The notes under the pieces: generated by a model | Database searches by the model: none | What the model saw: only the letters and a program-made list of their open reading frames with translations | Told to the model about the DNA's origin: nothing | Source of the DNA: Candidatus Nanoarchaeia archaeon | GTDB lineage: Archaea > Nanobdellota > Nanobdellia > Tiddalikarchaeales > Tiddalikarchaeaceae | Assembly: GCA_028704265.1 (NCBI GenBank) | Contig: JAQVLH010000033.1 | Location: forward strand, 1 to 9,546 | Direction of reading: 5' to 3' | Length of the DNA stretch: 9,546 nt | Shown here: one piece after another, positions 1 through 7,658 of the stretch | Numbering within the stretch: position 1 is the first letter of the stretch | How the letters are laid out: each line of letters begins with the position of its first letter | Made by a program: the position numbers and the translations under genes

Positions 1-626
1 GCAATAATAATGGAATATTTTTTCCAGTCTATTTTTTCATTTTTATACAGATAAAACCAGAATGAAACAAGAAGAAATAAAAATGCATTTATTGCTAAAA
101 AATGGGTTGAAAGAGAGCTTGAAACAGAAAAAGCAATAACTGCTTTAACCAAATTCCTGCCTTTTAAATTAGATTTGAAAAGAAAAATAGAGTAATAAAG
201 AAACATGGGCATCATAAAGTAAGAAAATACCATGCCTATCTGGCCAACCATTATTCTTGAATAGACAAAAGAATTAAAGAAAAAGATAAGAGTAAAAAGA
301 AAAACAAATAGTCTGTTCTTTCCAATTAACAATCTTTTTATATAAAAGTATGAAAAGAGCATGAATACAAGAGTTACAAGAGTAAAATAATTATAAAGTA
401 ATCCAAAAATTGAGAGAATAAATTTGAAAATTCCAGAGATTAAAGAAATAGATATAAAATTGCTCATAACAATACTTTTGCCAAAATCAAAGAAAGTTGA
501 AGGAATATAATCCAAAAACATAAGTGATGAAAATATATTTCTTCCAAATATGGCAATCCATAATACCAATGGGATAAGATAGTCTATGTGATATTTTTCA
601 ATCGTCTCATTGAATTGAATAGCCAT
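1..626 (-). CDS. Polytopic GT-C/YfhO-like membrane protein, C-terminus cut by the window edge
   Basis: This frame stays open from an ATG at 626 to the left edge, giving 208 complete codons. The product is very hydrophobic and has several membrane-spanning stretches, around residues 14-28, 54-76, 79-95, 104-120, 127-150, 160-172 and 176-194. Residues 116-130 (FFNSFVYSRIMVGQI) followed by another helix match in position and character the segment at residues 133-147 (GSTTPFLLRQYAGHL) of the protein encoded just upstream. That segment, a short loop with an aromatic, an Arg and a Gly-Gln/His, is common in GT-C fold or YfhO-like membrane proteins that use lipid-linked sugars. A family assignment to a large GT-C-like membrane protein is therefore an inference from topology and this motif. 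The gene starts 24 bp after the upstream stop, with no Shine-Dalgarno sequence, so it is probably cotranscribed. The acceptor and donor are unknown, and the soluble C-terminal part lies outside the window. Confidence 0.72.
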   Translation of the reverse strand, partial: MAIQFNETIEKYHIDYLIPLVLWIAIFGRNIFSSLMFLDYIPSTFFDFGKSIVMSNFISISLISGIFKFILSIFGLLYNYFTLVTLVFMLFSYFYIKRLLIGKNRLFVFLFTLIFFFNSFVYSRIMVGQIGMVFSYFMMPMFLYYSIFLFKSNLKGRNLVKAVIAFSVSSSLSTHFLAINAFLFLLVSFWFYLYKNEKIDWKKYSIII

Positions 627-650
627 GATTATATGCGTTGTTATTATAAT

Positions 651-2789
651 TTAAGCCTTCTGCTGCTTTAAAAGAGGTTTCTTTTTTCGTTCTCTTCTCC
701 AATCATAAATAAGATATCCTATGCAACAGAAGAGGGTTGTGCCAGAAATGAGCAAGCCTAGATAAAAGTAGGATTGGGGCTGGAAATAGATGATTAATTC
801 ATACTCTCCATTTGAATTCTTATTAATTTTTGAAGGATCTACATACCATCTATTCAAAAAGCCATAGGCTTTTTCATGAGTTTCATCAAAAACATAATTC
901 TTTTCACTAAATCCGTTATACCATTTAAATTTTTCATTAGCTAATTTCCAATTAATGTGATAAGCCTCTGAAAAGTAGAGGTAAAAAGGTTCAGTGTAAT
1001 TAAATATTATTTTGTATTCTGTAGGGTTAATAAATTTGTATTCTACATTACTTATTTTGGATTTATCTAATCTATCTAGGGTTTGACTTATCGAAGAAAT
1101 ATAGATGTGATCCAGGTATTCTTCATTTTCATATATTTTAACTTCCTGAGTACCAATATCAATTCTCTTCAAATAATTTAAATTATCAAGAGTATTAATA
1201 TAAAATTCTGTGCTGTTTCCATAATAAATATAGAAATCGTCATCATTTGCAGTATCCCTAAGAGGAATTATTATATACTTAATAGAAGAAACATCCAAAA
1301 GATTGTTAGAGTAATTCTTATTGTAAATATCTACAATCCGTTTCTGAATTGGTTTCTTTGTCTGATTAGCAAATAGTACCCATTCAGTAGAAATGGTATT
1401 AACGTTGCTTATTTTGGGATGTTCGTTGGTGTATATTCCCCAACGTGAATCCCTTGGGGTCCAAAGCGTTCTAAAATATTCTGGTTGTTCCAGAATAAAT
1501 GGCTTCAGAGTTAAATAATCTTGAGGGATTTCTCTTTCTGCAAACATCCCTCCGAAGTTTCCCATAATAAGTGGCCCAAGATTTAAAAAAGAAATAATTA
1601 AAATAGCTATTGTGACCAAAGCAAAGCCTATCTTTCCCCATTTATGCTCTTTCTTTTTTCTAAGCCATAATAAACCATAGCTTAAGAGACCAATATATCC
1701 TAAAGAAACTACAAACCAAAATTTAGATCCAGATCTAAACATTAAAAATCCGGGAATTGTTTCTCGAAGCCATTGAAATGCATTGGGAAAGGGAGCACTG
1801 GCTTGTTTTGTTAAAAATATTCCCATGAGCCAAATAATCCCGAAAAAAGTTACTCTTTTTTTATCTTCATTTTTGGGTTGAAAAAGAAAGAAAAAAACGA
1901 CAATTATAGGAATTATCCAAAAATATAAGGGGATGGGCTGTAAACTGAAAGGAATTGGCTCGGAGCCTGTCCAGCTATCATGAAAGAGGGTTAAAGATGT
2001 AAATATTGAATAGTGTATATTCCCAAAAAGACCTCTTTCAGCAATATTGCTTATTGATTCAGAAAAGCTTCCCGAAGCAATGGGTAAAATCCAAAAAGCG
2101 CTTAATCCTACAAATAGTGCAATGCTCGCAAAAAGCTTCCAACCGCATTTTTTAAAAGAGGGCATTCCAAAAAATAAAAAATATATCCCCAAAATAATTG
2201 TCACAATATACATAATACGGGGTTCATAGCACACACCAATCCAATAAACAAGAGAAAATATGATCCATTGTCGCAGGGTATTCTTTTCTAGAGCCAATAT
2301 AAGAAGATATAAAATTAGAGGGGCGAGGGCAATTATAAAAGCAATTGAAAGATGACCTGCGTATTGGCGAAGAAGAAAGGGAGTAGTTGATCCATAGAAT
2401 ACAGCACTAACGAAAGCTATTGATTTTTCTTTTGTTAAATGTTTAATAAGAAAATAGGGAGATAAGAATCCTAAAATTGCGATAGGAATAAGATGAGTTA
2501 TTTGTAATATCTCAGTAAATTGCAAACCAATTTTTCCCAAAAAAGACCACAAGGCAATAAAGAGTATTTTGTATAGCTGAATAGCTGGCATTCCAAATCC
2601 CCCATTTTTTATCCAAGTATTTGAGAGAAAAGCTTCTTTCAACGTTTCCGGATATTGAAACCAAATATCTGAAAAAGATAAAATATTTCCAAATCGAAAC
2701 CATTCTTGATGAGACATAATTGTAATTATTAATAGAGATGTGAGAAAAATAAATTCAAGTTTGTACTTCTTTAATAATTTTATAAACAT
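651..2789 (-). CDS. YfhO-like / GT-C type integral membrane glycosyltransferase-like protein
   Basis: This is a complete 712-residue protein. An N-terminal helix (about 11-26) is followed by a loop with an acidic site, SFSD at 38-41, which fits the first external loop of GT-C enzymes. About ten more helices run to residue 410. A large, mostly soluble domain (about 411-672) follows, then one last helix (about 674-695) and a basic tail. Family-like signatures are TPFLLRQYAGH at 135-145, FRSGSKFWF at 351-359 before a helix, KIYENEEY near 551, and the YLYFSEAYHINWKL stretch near 603. This layout is what YfhO-like membrane proteins show. Known relatives act in glycosylation of teichoic acids or other surface polymers. 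Transfer from a lipid-linked sugar at the outer face is inferred here, not seen. The gene starts 27 bp after the HprK-like gene without a Shine-Dalgarno sequence. Its base composition is visibly richer in G+C than the genes upstream. Confidence 0.8.
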   Translation of the reverse strand: MFIKLLKKYKLEFIFLTSLLIITIMSHQEWFRFGNILSFSDIWFQYPETLKEAFLSNTWIKNGGFGMPAIQLYKILFIALWSFLGKIGLQFTEILQITHLIPIAILGFLSPYFLIKHLTKEKSIAFVSAVFYGSTTPFLLRQYAGHLSIAFIIALAPLILYLLILALEKNTLRQWIIFSLVYWIGVCYEPRIMYIVTIILGIYFLFFGMPSFKKCGWKLFASIALFVGLSAFWILPIASGSFSESISNIAERGLFGNIHYSIFTSLTLFHDSWTGSEPIPFSLQPIPLYFWIIPIIVVFFFLFQPKNEDKKRVTFFGIIWLMGIFLTKQASAPFPNAFQWLRETIPGFLMFRSGSKFWFVVSLGYIGLLSYGLLWLRKKKEHKWGKIGFALVTIAILIISFLNLGPLIMGNFGGMFAEREIPQDYLTLKPFILEQPEYFRTLWTPRDSRWGIYTNEHPKISNVNTISTEWVLFANQTKKPIQKRIVDIYNKNYSNNLLDVSSIKYIIIPLRDTANDDDFYIYYGNSTEFYINTLDNLNYLKRIDIGTQEVKIYENEEYLDHIYISSISQTLDRLDKSKISNVEYKFINPTEYKIIFNYTEPFYLYFSEAYHINWKLANEKFKWYNGFSEKNYVFDETHEKAYGFLNRWYVDPSKINKNSNGEYELIIYFQPQSYFYLGLLISGTTLFCCIGYLIYDWRRERKKKPLLKQQKA

Positions 2790-2816
2790 GGTGAGTTCTT
2801 TAAATATTGGGGGAAA

Positions 2817-3872
2817 TCATTTTTTTTCTATACTCCTAATTAATTGGGAAAATTTCTCAAAACTTGATGCCTTAACAATAAATAATTCCACCCTAGAAAA
2901 AAATTCCCTTAATAAAGCTTCATCTTTTTTATAAATATGATTCATATCAAGATTCCCATAGTATGAATAAGCACATAATAATTCATTCCAATAGTTAGAA
3001 AATCTTAAGTGTTGAATAGCTGTAACTTTTCTTAAATTTTCTTCATTGTTTGGGACTTTCTCTATACTGTCACTTTTAGAATTTTCTAATAAATAGATTC
3101 TTTTGGCAGTTCCTTTTCTAGAAAAAATTTCTGGTCCTAGAACTTCTAGAATAGTTTTATCTTTCTTAACAAATAAAAAATCAAATAAAAAATCAAAAAA
3201 ACGCCCTTTTTTTTTATTTTTATTAATGTTAAAAATAGTATTTGGTACACAAATAAAATTTAACTCCTGATTCGAGAAATCTAAATAGGAATCTTCTTCA
3301 CTAAGAAGTTTAAAACTTTTATCTTCAATTAATTTAAGCAGTGTTTGAGTCTTGCCCACTCCCGATGGAGCAATTATCAAAGAAGCTATGTTGGATTGTG
3401 TATTCAAAAAAGCGCCCCCATATAAAATAAGATTGCCCTTTTTTATTGTTTCAATCATTAACAAATAAAGAAGATGTACCCCCAAAGAGCATAGATTCCC
3501 AATCCTCAATTTAACAAAACGCAAGTAATCAGTTGTTACTGAAAAACAAAAAGTTTTTTCACTTACCTTTTTGAAGCTTAGCCCTAATTTAAAAAATAAA
3601 ATTTTTCTAAAATAATAGACCTGATTTCTTCCCACCCGGTAATATTTAGAAAAATTTACTAAATTGTCCTTCTTCTCTGGTAAAAAGTAGTCAGGAGAAA
3701 CAATCTTGATAAGAATATTTATTTCATCACCTTTAGATTCATTATTAAAATAATTAGTTCCTCTTTCGGCTCCATTAAAACAAAAAAAATTGATAATTCC
3801 TTTAATATTTTTATCAATAAAAATATTAACTCCGGACACGGGCATAATCTTTTTTTTCTTATTATATTTCAT
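2817..3872 (-). CDS. HPr-kinase-like (PEPCK superfamily) P-loop protein B
   Basis: The 351-residue product has a Walker A loop at residues 168-175 (APSGVGKT). About 15 residues later comes an acidic strand, LLSEED at 189-194. This spacing and order match HPr kinase/phosphorylase-type domains, where the loop is followed by an Asp-Asp pair. It differs from HprK in three ways: the first Gly of the loop is Ala, the acidic pair is Glu-Glu-Asp, and the strand before the loop reads NLILYGGAF (147-155) with no His where related proteins often have one. Residues 1-130 form an N-terminal region that does not resemble the HprK N-terminal domain but lines up with the protein encoded at 8377-9270 (YYxRK, then GxSxK, then IGxL). 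No HPr or PTS gene is present, so a kinase acting on a sugar, lipid or small molecule is more plausible than carbon regulation. The start has a strong ribosome site and lies 20 bp after MT3. Confidence 0.75.
   Translation of the reverse strand: MKYNKKKKIMPVSGVNIFIDKNIKGIINFFCFNGAERGTNYFNNESKGDEINILIKIVSPDYFLPEKKDNLVNFSKYYRVGRNQVYYFRKILFFKLGLSFKKVSEKTFCFSVTTDYLRFVKLRIGNLCSLGVHLLYLLMIETIKKGNLILYGGAFLNTQSNIASLIIAPSGVGKTQTLLKLIEDKSFKLLSEEDSYLDFSNQELNFICVPNTIFNINKNKKKGRFFDFLFDFLFVKKDKTILEVLGPEIFSRKGTAKRIYLLENSKSDSIEKVPNNEENLRKVTAIQHLRFSNYWNELLCAYSYYGNLDMNHIYKKDEALLREFFSRVELFIVKASSFEKFSQLIRSIEKK
3171..3194 (-). repeat. Perfect 12-bp tandem repeat in HprK-like B
   Basis: Two adjacent copies of AAATAAAAAATC (plus strand) at 3171-3182 and 3183-3194 encode DFLFDFLF. 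A run of A residues follows, and a nine-T tract lies at about 3207-3215. The repeat keeps the frame open and probably arose by slippage in AT-rich DNA. Confidence 0.9.
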
Positions 3873-3881
3873 TTTTCTCCT
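3873..3881 (-). promoter_or_regulatory. Shine-Dalgarno sequence for HprK-like B
   Basis: AGGAG followed by four A residues stands directly before the ATG at 3872. It lies in the 20-bp gap after the methyltransferase stop, so this gene can be initiated independently, and it fixes the start. Confidence 0.75.
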
Positions 3882-3892
3882 AATAAAATAAA

Positions 3893-4618
3893 TTAACGTG
3901 GCTTTCTTGTGACAAAAAATAATTCTTTTCCAAATAAAGTTTTGCCCAAAAATATTCCAAGAATTTTCTCTATAAAAAGAATTAGTTTTGCATAAGTAAT
4001 ACTTCCGTTAAAGAAGGTATAAAATGTTCTTGGCAATCTTGAGAAACTGCATGTGTTTTCTAATAAAAGCCCCTGATCTATTAATAATTTTTTTACTTCG
4101 CTTCTAGTTGTGAGACAATCTTGAATTCCATAATTCGAAAAAAAACTAGCAGAAACTTTATTCGGCATTGTAAAGACAAAAACTCCATCTGGATTCAGTG
4201 TATTTTTTATTTTAGGTATAATCTCTCTCCAATTTTTATTATATTTCAAGACTCGGATAGCAGAAATAAAATCAAAGGTTAGATTCTTTGGAAGCTCTTC
4301 ATTGGAGAAATCACATTGAAAGATGGCTTTGATTTTGCTTCTAGTTCCTGTAGGATAAAAAGATCTTTTACAAAAATCTACCATTTTTTGGGCATAATCA
4401 AGACCATATATCTTTGCATTAGCCTTACTATTTTTGAATAAGCAATGTAGAATTCTCCCAGTGCCACAACCCATATCAAGAATTTTCTTGGGGTTTTTTT
4501 CTTTTAATTGGAGGATAATGAAATTTAATTCTAATTTGGAAAGTCTCTTTTCTGGTTCTCTTTCCCAGTTTTTATTATAATTTTCTCCGATTTCATTCCA
4601 ACCATCTTGTTTATTCAT
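3893..4618 (-). CDS. Class I SAM-dependent methyltransferase (MT3), paralogue of the one at 7655-8380
   Basis: The 241-residue protein has a Rossmann-type SAM site: motif I ILDMGCGTGRI at 46-56, an acidic residue after the second strand in YGLDYAQKMV (D74), and a D(F/Y)-type strand at 115-119. This is typical of Methyltransf_11/25-like enzymes. The stretch SAIRVLKYNKNW (119-130) is identical in MT1. Both proteins are 241 residues long and align from the first residues (NKQDGWNEIGENYNKNW against IHWENLGKDYSNSW) to a hydrophobic C-terminus with IFLGKTLFGK. That match is why the ATG at 4618 is preferred over a GTG at 4648, which would add ten residues and overlap the acyltransferase gene. No Shine-Dalgarno sequence precedes the ATG, which lies 11 bp after the upstream stop, so reinitiation is likely. 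The substrate is unknown. The setting suggests methylation of a sugar, a sugar nucleotide or a lipid-linked glycan. Confidence 0.85.
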   Translation of the reverse strand: MNKQDGWNEIGENYNKNWEREPEKRLSKLELNFIILQLKEKNPKKILDMGCGTGRILHCLFKNSKANAKIYGLDYAQKMVDFCKRSFYPTGTRSKIKAIFQCDFSNEELPKNLTFDFISAIRVLKYNKNWREIIPKIKNTLNPDGVFVFTMPNKVSASFFSNYGIQDCLTTRSEVKKLLIDQGLLLENTCSFSRLPRTFYTFFNGSITYAKLILFIEKILGIFLGKTLFGKELFFVTRKPR

Positions 4619-4629
4619 ATTATTCAATT

Positions 4630-5223
4630 TTAATTTATTCTTATCCACTTTCTTTTTCCATACTTTTTAATTATTTTTGCAGGAGCACCCGCAATTATGA
4701 CATTATCAGGGAAAATCCCCTTAACAACACTATTTGCACCTATAACACAATTTTTACCAATTTTTGTACCCGGTAAGATAACTACATTAATACCTATCCA
4801 TCCATTTTCACCAATTTCTACGGCATTAATATCACAAATACCTTGATTTTTTATAGGCACATCTATCTTAGTATATGAATGTGAATGATCAGAAACATAC
4901 ACATTGGGAGCGAATAAAACATTTTTATGTATATGTATCTGGTGTGCTGCGGATAGTACCAATCTTCTACCAAAAACCACTCCGTCATCTATTATTATGC
5001 AAGGCCCTCTTTTTCGTTTTTCTAATTCTGATGAATTATTAGGGATACACATAATCCAAAAATCTTGATCAAATATAACACGATTTCCTAAGGAGAGATA
5101 TTTTATATTTTTGAAATCACATGAAAGATCTATATGCACTTTTTTTCCTATTCTAAAAAAGAAAGGACGTAATACCATCAATCGAATTAGACTTAATAAA
5201 CGCTTAATAAATTTAATTAACAT
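4630..5223 (-). CDS. Left-handed beta-helix (hexapeptide repeat) O-acyltransferase
   Basis: The 197-residue protein shows hexapeptide-repeat periodicity through its C-terminal half (for example VEIGENGWIGINVVIL at 135-150, then TKIGKNCVIGANSVV at 153-167). It ends with the AGAPAKIIKK signature (178-187) of the WbbJ/maltose-O-acetyltransferase group. The SDHSHSY segment at 111-117 carries the His expected to act as general base (H113). These enzymes transfer acetyl groups from acetyl-CoA, usually as trimers. In this operon a glycan hydroxyl or a sugar nucleotide is the likely acceptor, by inference. An insertion at about 61-73 rich in charged residues (NNSSELEKRKRG) lies between early coils. 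The N-terminus (1-22) is basic and hydrophobic and may sit on the membrane. The start overlaps the upstream methyltransferase stop by 7 bp and has a GGAG site. Confidence 0.9.
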   Translation of the reverse strand: MLIKFIKRLLSLIRLMVLRPFFFRIGKKVHIDLSCDFKNIKYLSLGNRVIFDQDFWIMCIPNNSSELEKRKRGPCIIIDDGVVFGRRLVLSAAHQIHIHKNVLFAPNVYVSDHSHSYTKIDVPIKNQGICDINAVEIGENGWIGINVVILPGTKIGKNCVIGANSVVKGIFPDNVIIAGAPAKIIKKYGKRKWIRIN

Positions 5224-5870
5224 TCTTTCTCCAATACATAAATCAAATTAAATGATAGACTTTTCTTAAACAAATTTAATTTATTTATTATAAAACCAAA
5301 ATGATTTGATCCCCCATAGCTTTTCATAATTGAAAGATTGGATTTATCAAATAATTCTTTTGCGGTTCTTTCTGTATATAGGTGTAAATGTGTTCTATCT
5401 AAAATTCCTGTATCTGTATAAGTAAAATTCCCAAAAAGAAGTTTTAATCTTATGGTAAAGTGTGCAACATTAGGTAAAGAAACAATAATCTTTCCCCTAG
5501 AATTCAAATGTTTAGAAACAAGACGTAAAAATTCCTCGGAAAATAATAAATGTTCTAAAATATCTGCCAAAATAATAACATCGAATTTTTTATTAATTAT
5601 TTGCTTTAGTTTATTGGTATTATTTAAGTCACAAAATTGCACATCAGCATAATATTTTTTTGCATTTAATAATGCAATTTTGTCTGCATCAATCCCATAA
5701 AATTTATTTTGGGGAGAGTTTTTTCCCAAATATCCCCCACTACATCCAAGGTATAGAATACAATTGTTCTCACCTAATTCCCTTAGGATAATCTGATGCG
5801 TACTCCAATAAGTTGATGAATAAACGTATTTAGTTTTTGGCATTTTATTTAAGCTGTACATTAAATCCAT
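5217..5870 (-). CDS. Class I SAM-dependent methyltransferase (MT2), glycan-cluster type
   Basis: The 217-residue protein has a Rossmann methyltransferase core: motif I ILYLGCSGGYLGK at 38-50, an acidic residue after the second strand in YGIDAD (D61), and the LADILEHL segment at 101-108. SLPNVAH (131-137) and a long GNFTYTDTGILDRTHLHLYT stretch (147-166) follow. That last block is frequent in methyltransferases encoded next to glycosyltransferases. The usual Asp of motif I is replaced by Tyr (Y40). This protein does not resemble MT1 or MT3 beyond the general fold, so it probably has a different acceptor. The first ATG (5870) overlaps the upstream glycosyltransferase by 26 bp. An internal ATG at 5843, one base after the upstream stop, would give 208 residues. 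Neither has a clear Shine-Dalgarno sequence, so the start is uncertain. Confidence 0.85.
   Translation of the reverse strand: MDLMYSLNKMPKTKYVYSSTYWSTHQIILRELGENNCILYLGCSGGYLGKNSPQNKFYGIDADKIALLNAKKYYADVQFCDLNNTNKLKQIINKKFDVIILADILEHLLFSEEFLRLVSKHLNSRGKIIVSLPNVAHFTIRLKLLFGNFTYTDTGILDRTHLHLYTERTAKELFDKSNLSIMKSYGGSNHFGFIINKLNLFKKSLSFNLIYVLEKEC
5224..5232 (-). promoter_or_regulatory. Shine-Dalgarno sequence for the acyltransferase
   Basis: GGAG with a five-base spacer precedes the ATG at 5223. It lies inside the last codons of the upstream methyltransferase gene, which points to coupled translation and supports this start. Confidence 0.6.
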
Positions 5871-6870
5871 ATTTAGAGAACAATTTAAATTTTACTATTG
5901 ATTTAATCTGTAATTTTTTAATCTTTTTATCAGAAACAGCCCTCTTTTTTTGGATTATTTTCCTTTTATGAAGCGTATTTTTTAATTTTGAAATATTCCA
6001 TATCCAGGATTTTACATAAATCCAAGATATTGATGGACTAAATTTAAGTAACCAATATAATATTTCGGCACAATTTATTATTAAATACAAAGGGATATAT
6101 TTTATTAAATTAATAGTAGAATAGTTTTTAATAAGCATGTTTAATGTATTTTTTTCTCTTTGATATAAGATTAATTTATTAGTAACCAAATTATTTTGAT
6201 TGTATGAGAATTTCGATGTCCCACCTCCGTAATGATAGATAAAACATTTGGTGAGAGCATAATTATTGTATCCGTTTAATAAAAGTCTCCAACATAAATC
6301 TACTTCTTCCATATACATAAAATAATTCTCATCCAACCCTCTTAATTTTAGATATTTTTCCTTTTTAATAAAGAAAAATGCTCCTGTGGGATAAAAAATT
6401 TTTTTATGTTTTTTGGAGCCCATCTTCTCTTCAGCGATGCCCACGGGATAACCTACTTGATCTATTTCAAATCCCTTATTCTGCGATGAGCCATCAAAAT
6501 TTTTTAATATGCATCCAACAGCACCAGGATTCTCTAATTTTGGATATTCTTTCATTATAATATCTAATGTATTTTTTGGAACTTTTGTATCATTATTTAG
6601 AAGAAGCAAAAATTCTCCTTTGGCGATTTTTGCACCGATATTATTTGCTTTAGCAAAACCATAATTTTCTTTATTTTTTATTATTTTTAGATTTAATTTT
6701 TTTGAATAATTCTTTTTCACAAAATTCACAGAATCATCAGAAGAAGCGTTATCAACAAAAATAATCTCTATATTTTTGTATTCTTGTTTGACTAGACTAT
6801 CAAAACAATCTTTGAGGAACCTTTTTCCATTCCAATTTACAATTATTATTGAAATTAGGGGGGTTTTCAT
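5845..6870 (-). CDS. GT2 family glycosyltransferase, rhamnosyltransferase-like
   Basis: From the preferred start the product has 341 residues. It shows the GT-A fold signatures of family GT2: SIIIVNWNG (7-15), FVDNASSDDS (38-47), ENYGFAKANNIG (68-79), the metal-binding NND in LLNNDT (90-95), and GAFFFIKKE followed by GLDENYFMYMEEVDLCWR (178-195), whose acidic residues include the expected catalytic base. This pattern is shared with WbbL-like rhamnosyl and other deoxysugar transferases, but the sugar cannot be read from sequence. A hydrophobic stretch at about 255-275 suggests membrane attachment, and the last 45 residues are strongly basic. The upstream ATG at 6885 would add five residues. 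The ATG at 6870 is preferred because it has GGAGGAG six bases before it and overlaps the upstream stop as ATGA. The product probably adds a sugar to a lipid-linked intermediate on the cytosolic face. Confidence 0.88.
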   Translation of the reverse strand: MKTPLISIIIVNWNGKRFLKDCFDSLVKQEYKNIEIIFVDNASSDDSVNFVKKNYSKKLNLKIIKNKENYGFAKANNIGAKIAKGEFLLLLNNDTKVPKNTLDIIMKEYPKLENPGAVGCILKNFDGSSQNKGFEIDQVGYPVGIAEEKMGSKKHKKIFYPTGAFFFIKKEKYLKLRGLDENYFMYMEEVDLCWRLLLNGYNNYALTKCFIYHYGGGTSKFSYNQNNLVTNKLILYQREKNTLNMLIKNYSTINLIKYIPLYLIINCAEILYWLLKFSPSISWIYVKSWIWNISKLKNTLHKRKIIQKKRAVSDKKIKKLQIKSIVKFKLFSKYGFNVQLK

Positions 6871-7658
6871 CTCGCACTCCTCCATTCCATTCCTTTCATT
6901 ATTATCATACTTATAACTAAAATAGGATGAATTAATCCTTTAATTAATATTTCTGAAATTGGAAATCTATAAAATGGATTAAATTGTTTCTTTGCAATTT
7001 CCGGATATTTTTCTTTATAAATTTTTATCCATTTTGCATAGTATGCTTTCTTTTTTGAACTTCCAAAAAGATTTAATCTTCCTTCATCATGTTCTAGAAT
7101 ATTATTAACCCTTCCAATTAATACCCCCCTTTCTCTTAAACGATTTTGTAAATCCCAATCTTCACAAGCAGTAAGATTTAGATCATATCCCCCTAAATAT
7201 AAAAATGTTTTTTTATCAAAAAATCTTGAAGATTCTATCAAATCCTTGCCAATATAAAAACTTCTTTCAAAAGCCTTTACTTTTGTCCAATATCCTTCAC
7301 CTATTGATTTTTCTGGAAGAACTATTGCTTTGCAACCTGTTTTTTCTGCTAACTCCACACATTCTTTCACAGAATCTTTATGAAAATATATATCTGAATC
7401 ATGAATAAGAACATATTTCCCTTTCGCTTTTTCTGCTCCAAAGTTTCTTTGTGCGCTTCTCTCTGGACCTTTGTTAAAAACAAGCCTCGTATATTTCTTT
7501 GCTATTTCCTTTGTTTTATCTGTGGAATTGTTGTCTACAACAATTATTTCTATATTTTTATATGATTGTTGTTTTATGCTTTTTAGACATTTATCTAAAG
7601 TTCTTTCTGAGTTCTTTGTGGTGATAATAACACTAACTAAGGAATTATTTGATTTCAT
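6867..7658 (-). CDS. GT2 family glycosyltransferase with C-terminal membrane segment
   Basis: The 263-residue product is a compact GT-A glycosyltransferase. SVIITTKNSERTL at 9-21 and IIVVDNNSTDKT at 38-49 form the nucleotide-sugar site, GPERSAQRNFG lies at 64-74, and the metal-binding DSD is at 87-89 (HDSDIYF). GGYDLNLTACEDWDL (156-170) supplies the expected acidic base at E166/D167. The GPERSAQRN segment in place of the more usual NxGxxxAxN suggests a branch of GT2 close to TagF/WcaA-like relatives, although specificity is unknown. A single hydrophobic segment near 237-254 ends the protein and may anchor it to the membrane. The ATG overlaps the stop of MT1 as ATGA without a Shine-Dalgarno sequence, so translation is probably coupled. 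The other GT2 gene follows with another 4-bp overlap, suggesting that the two act in consecutive steps. Confidence 0.88.
   Translation of the reverse strand: MKSNNSLVSVIITTKNSERTLDKCLKSIKQQSYKNIEIIVVDNNSTDKTKEIAKKYTRLVFNKGPERSAQRNFGAEKAKGKYVLIHDSDIYFHKDSVKECVELAEKTGCKAIVLPEKSIGEGYWTKVKAFERSFYIGKDLIESSRFFDKKTFLYLGGYDLNLTACEDWDLQNRLRERGVLIGRVNNILEHDEGRLNLFGSSKKKAYYAKWIKIYKEKYPEIAKKQFNPFYRFPISEILIKGLIHPILVISMIIMKGMEWRSAR
6871..6883 (-). promoter_or_regulatory. Shine-Dalgarno sequence that decides the start at 6870
   Basis: GGAGGAG at 6877-6883 with a six-base spacer precedes the ATG at 6870. The site lies within the last codons of the upstream glycosyltransferase (encoding the Trp-Arg-Ser end) and favours this ATG over the one at 6885. 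Confidence 0.75.

Noticed and set aside
2512..2703. Minus-strand frame of 63 codons inside the YfhO-like gene
   Set aside because: It is an alternative frame of a long, motif-bearing gene and has no signature of its own.
2790..2816. TATA-like AATATTTAAAG as a promoter for the YfhO-like gene
   Set aside because: It lies only about ten bases before the ATG, too near for a normal archaeal or bacterial promoter, and such strings are frequent in this AT-rich DNA.
3171..3215. Slippage-prone A/T tracts as a frameshift or phase-variable switch
   Set aside because: The frame is intact through the tracts, and similar runs occur throughout the window. A single sequence gives no evidence of variation.
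4618..4648. GTG start at 4648 for MT3
   Set aside because: The ten extra residues have no counterpart in MT1, whose length matches the ATG start at 4618. The site before the GTG is weak.
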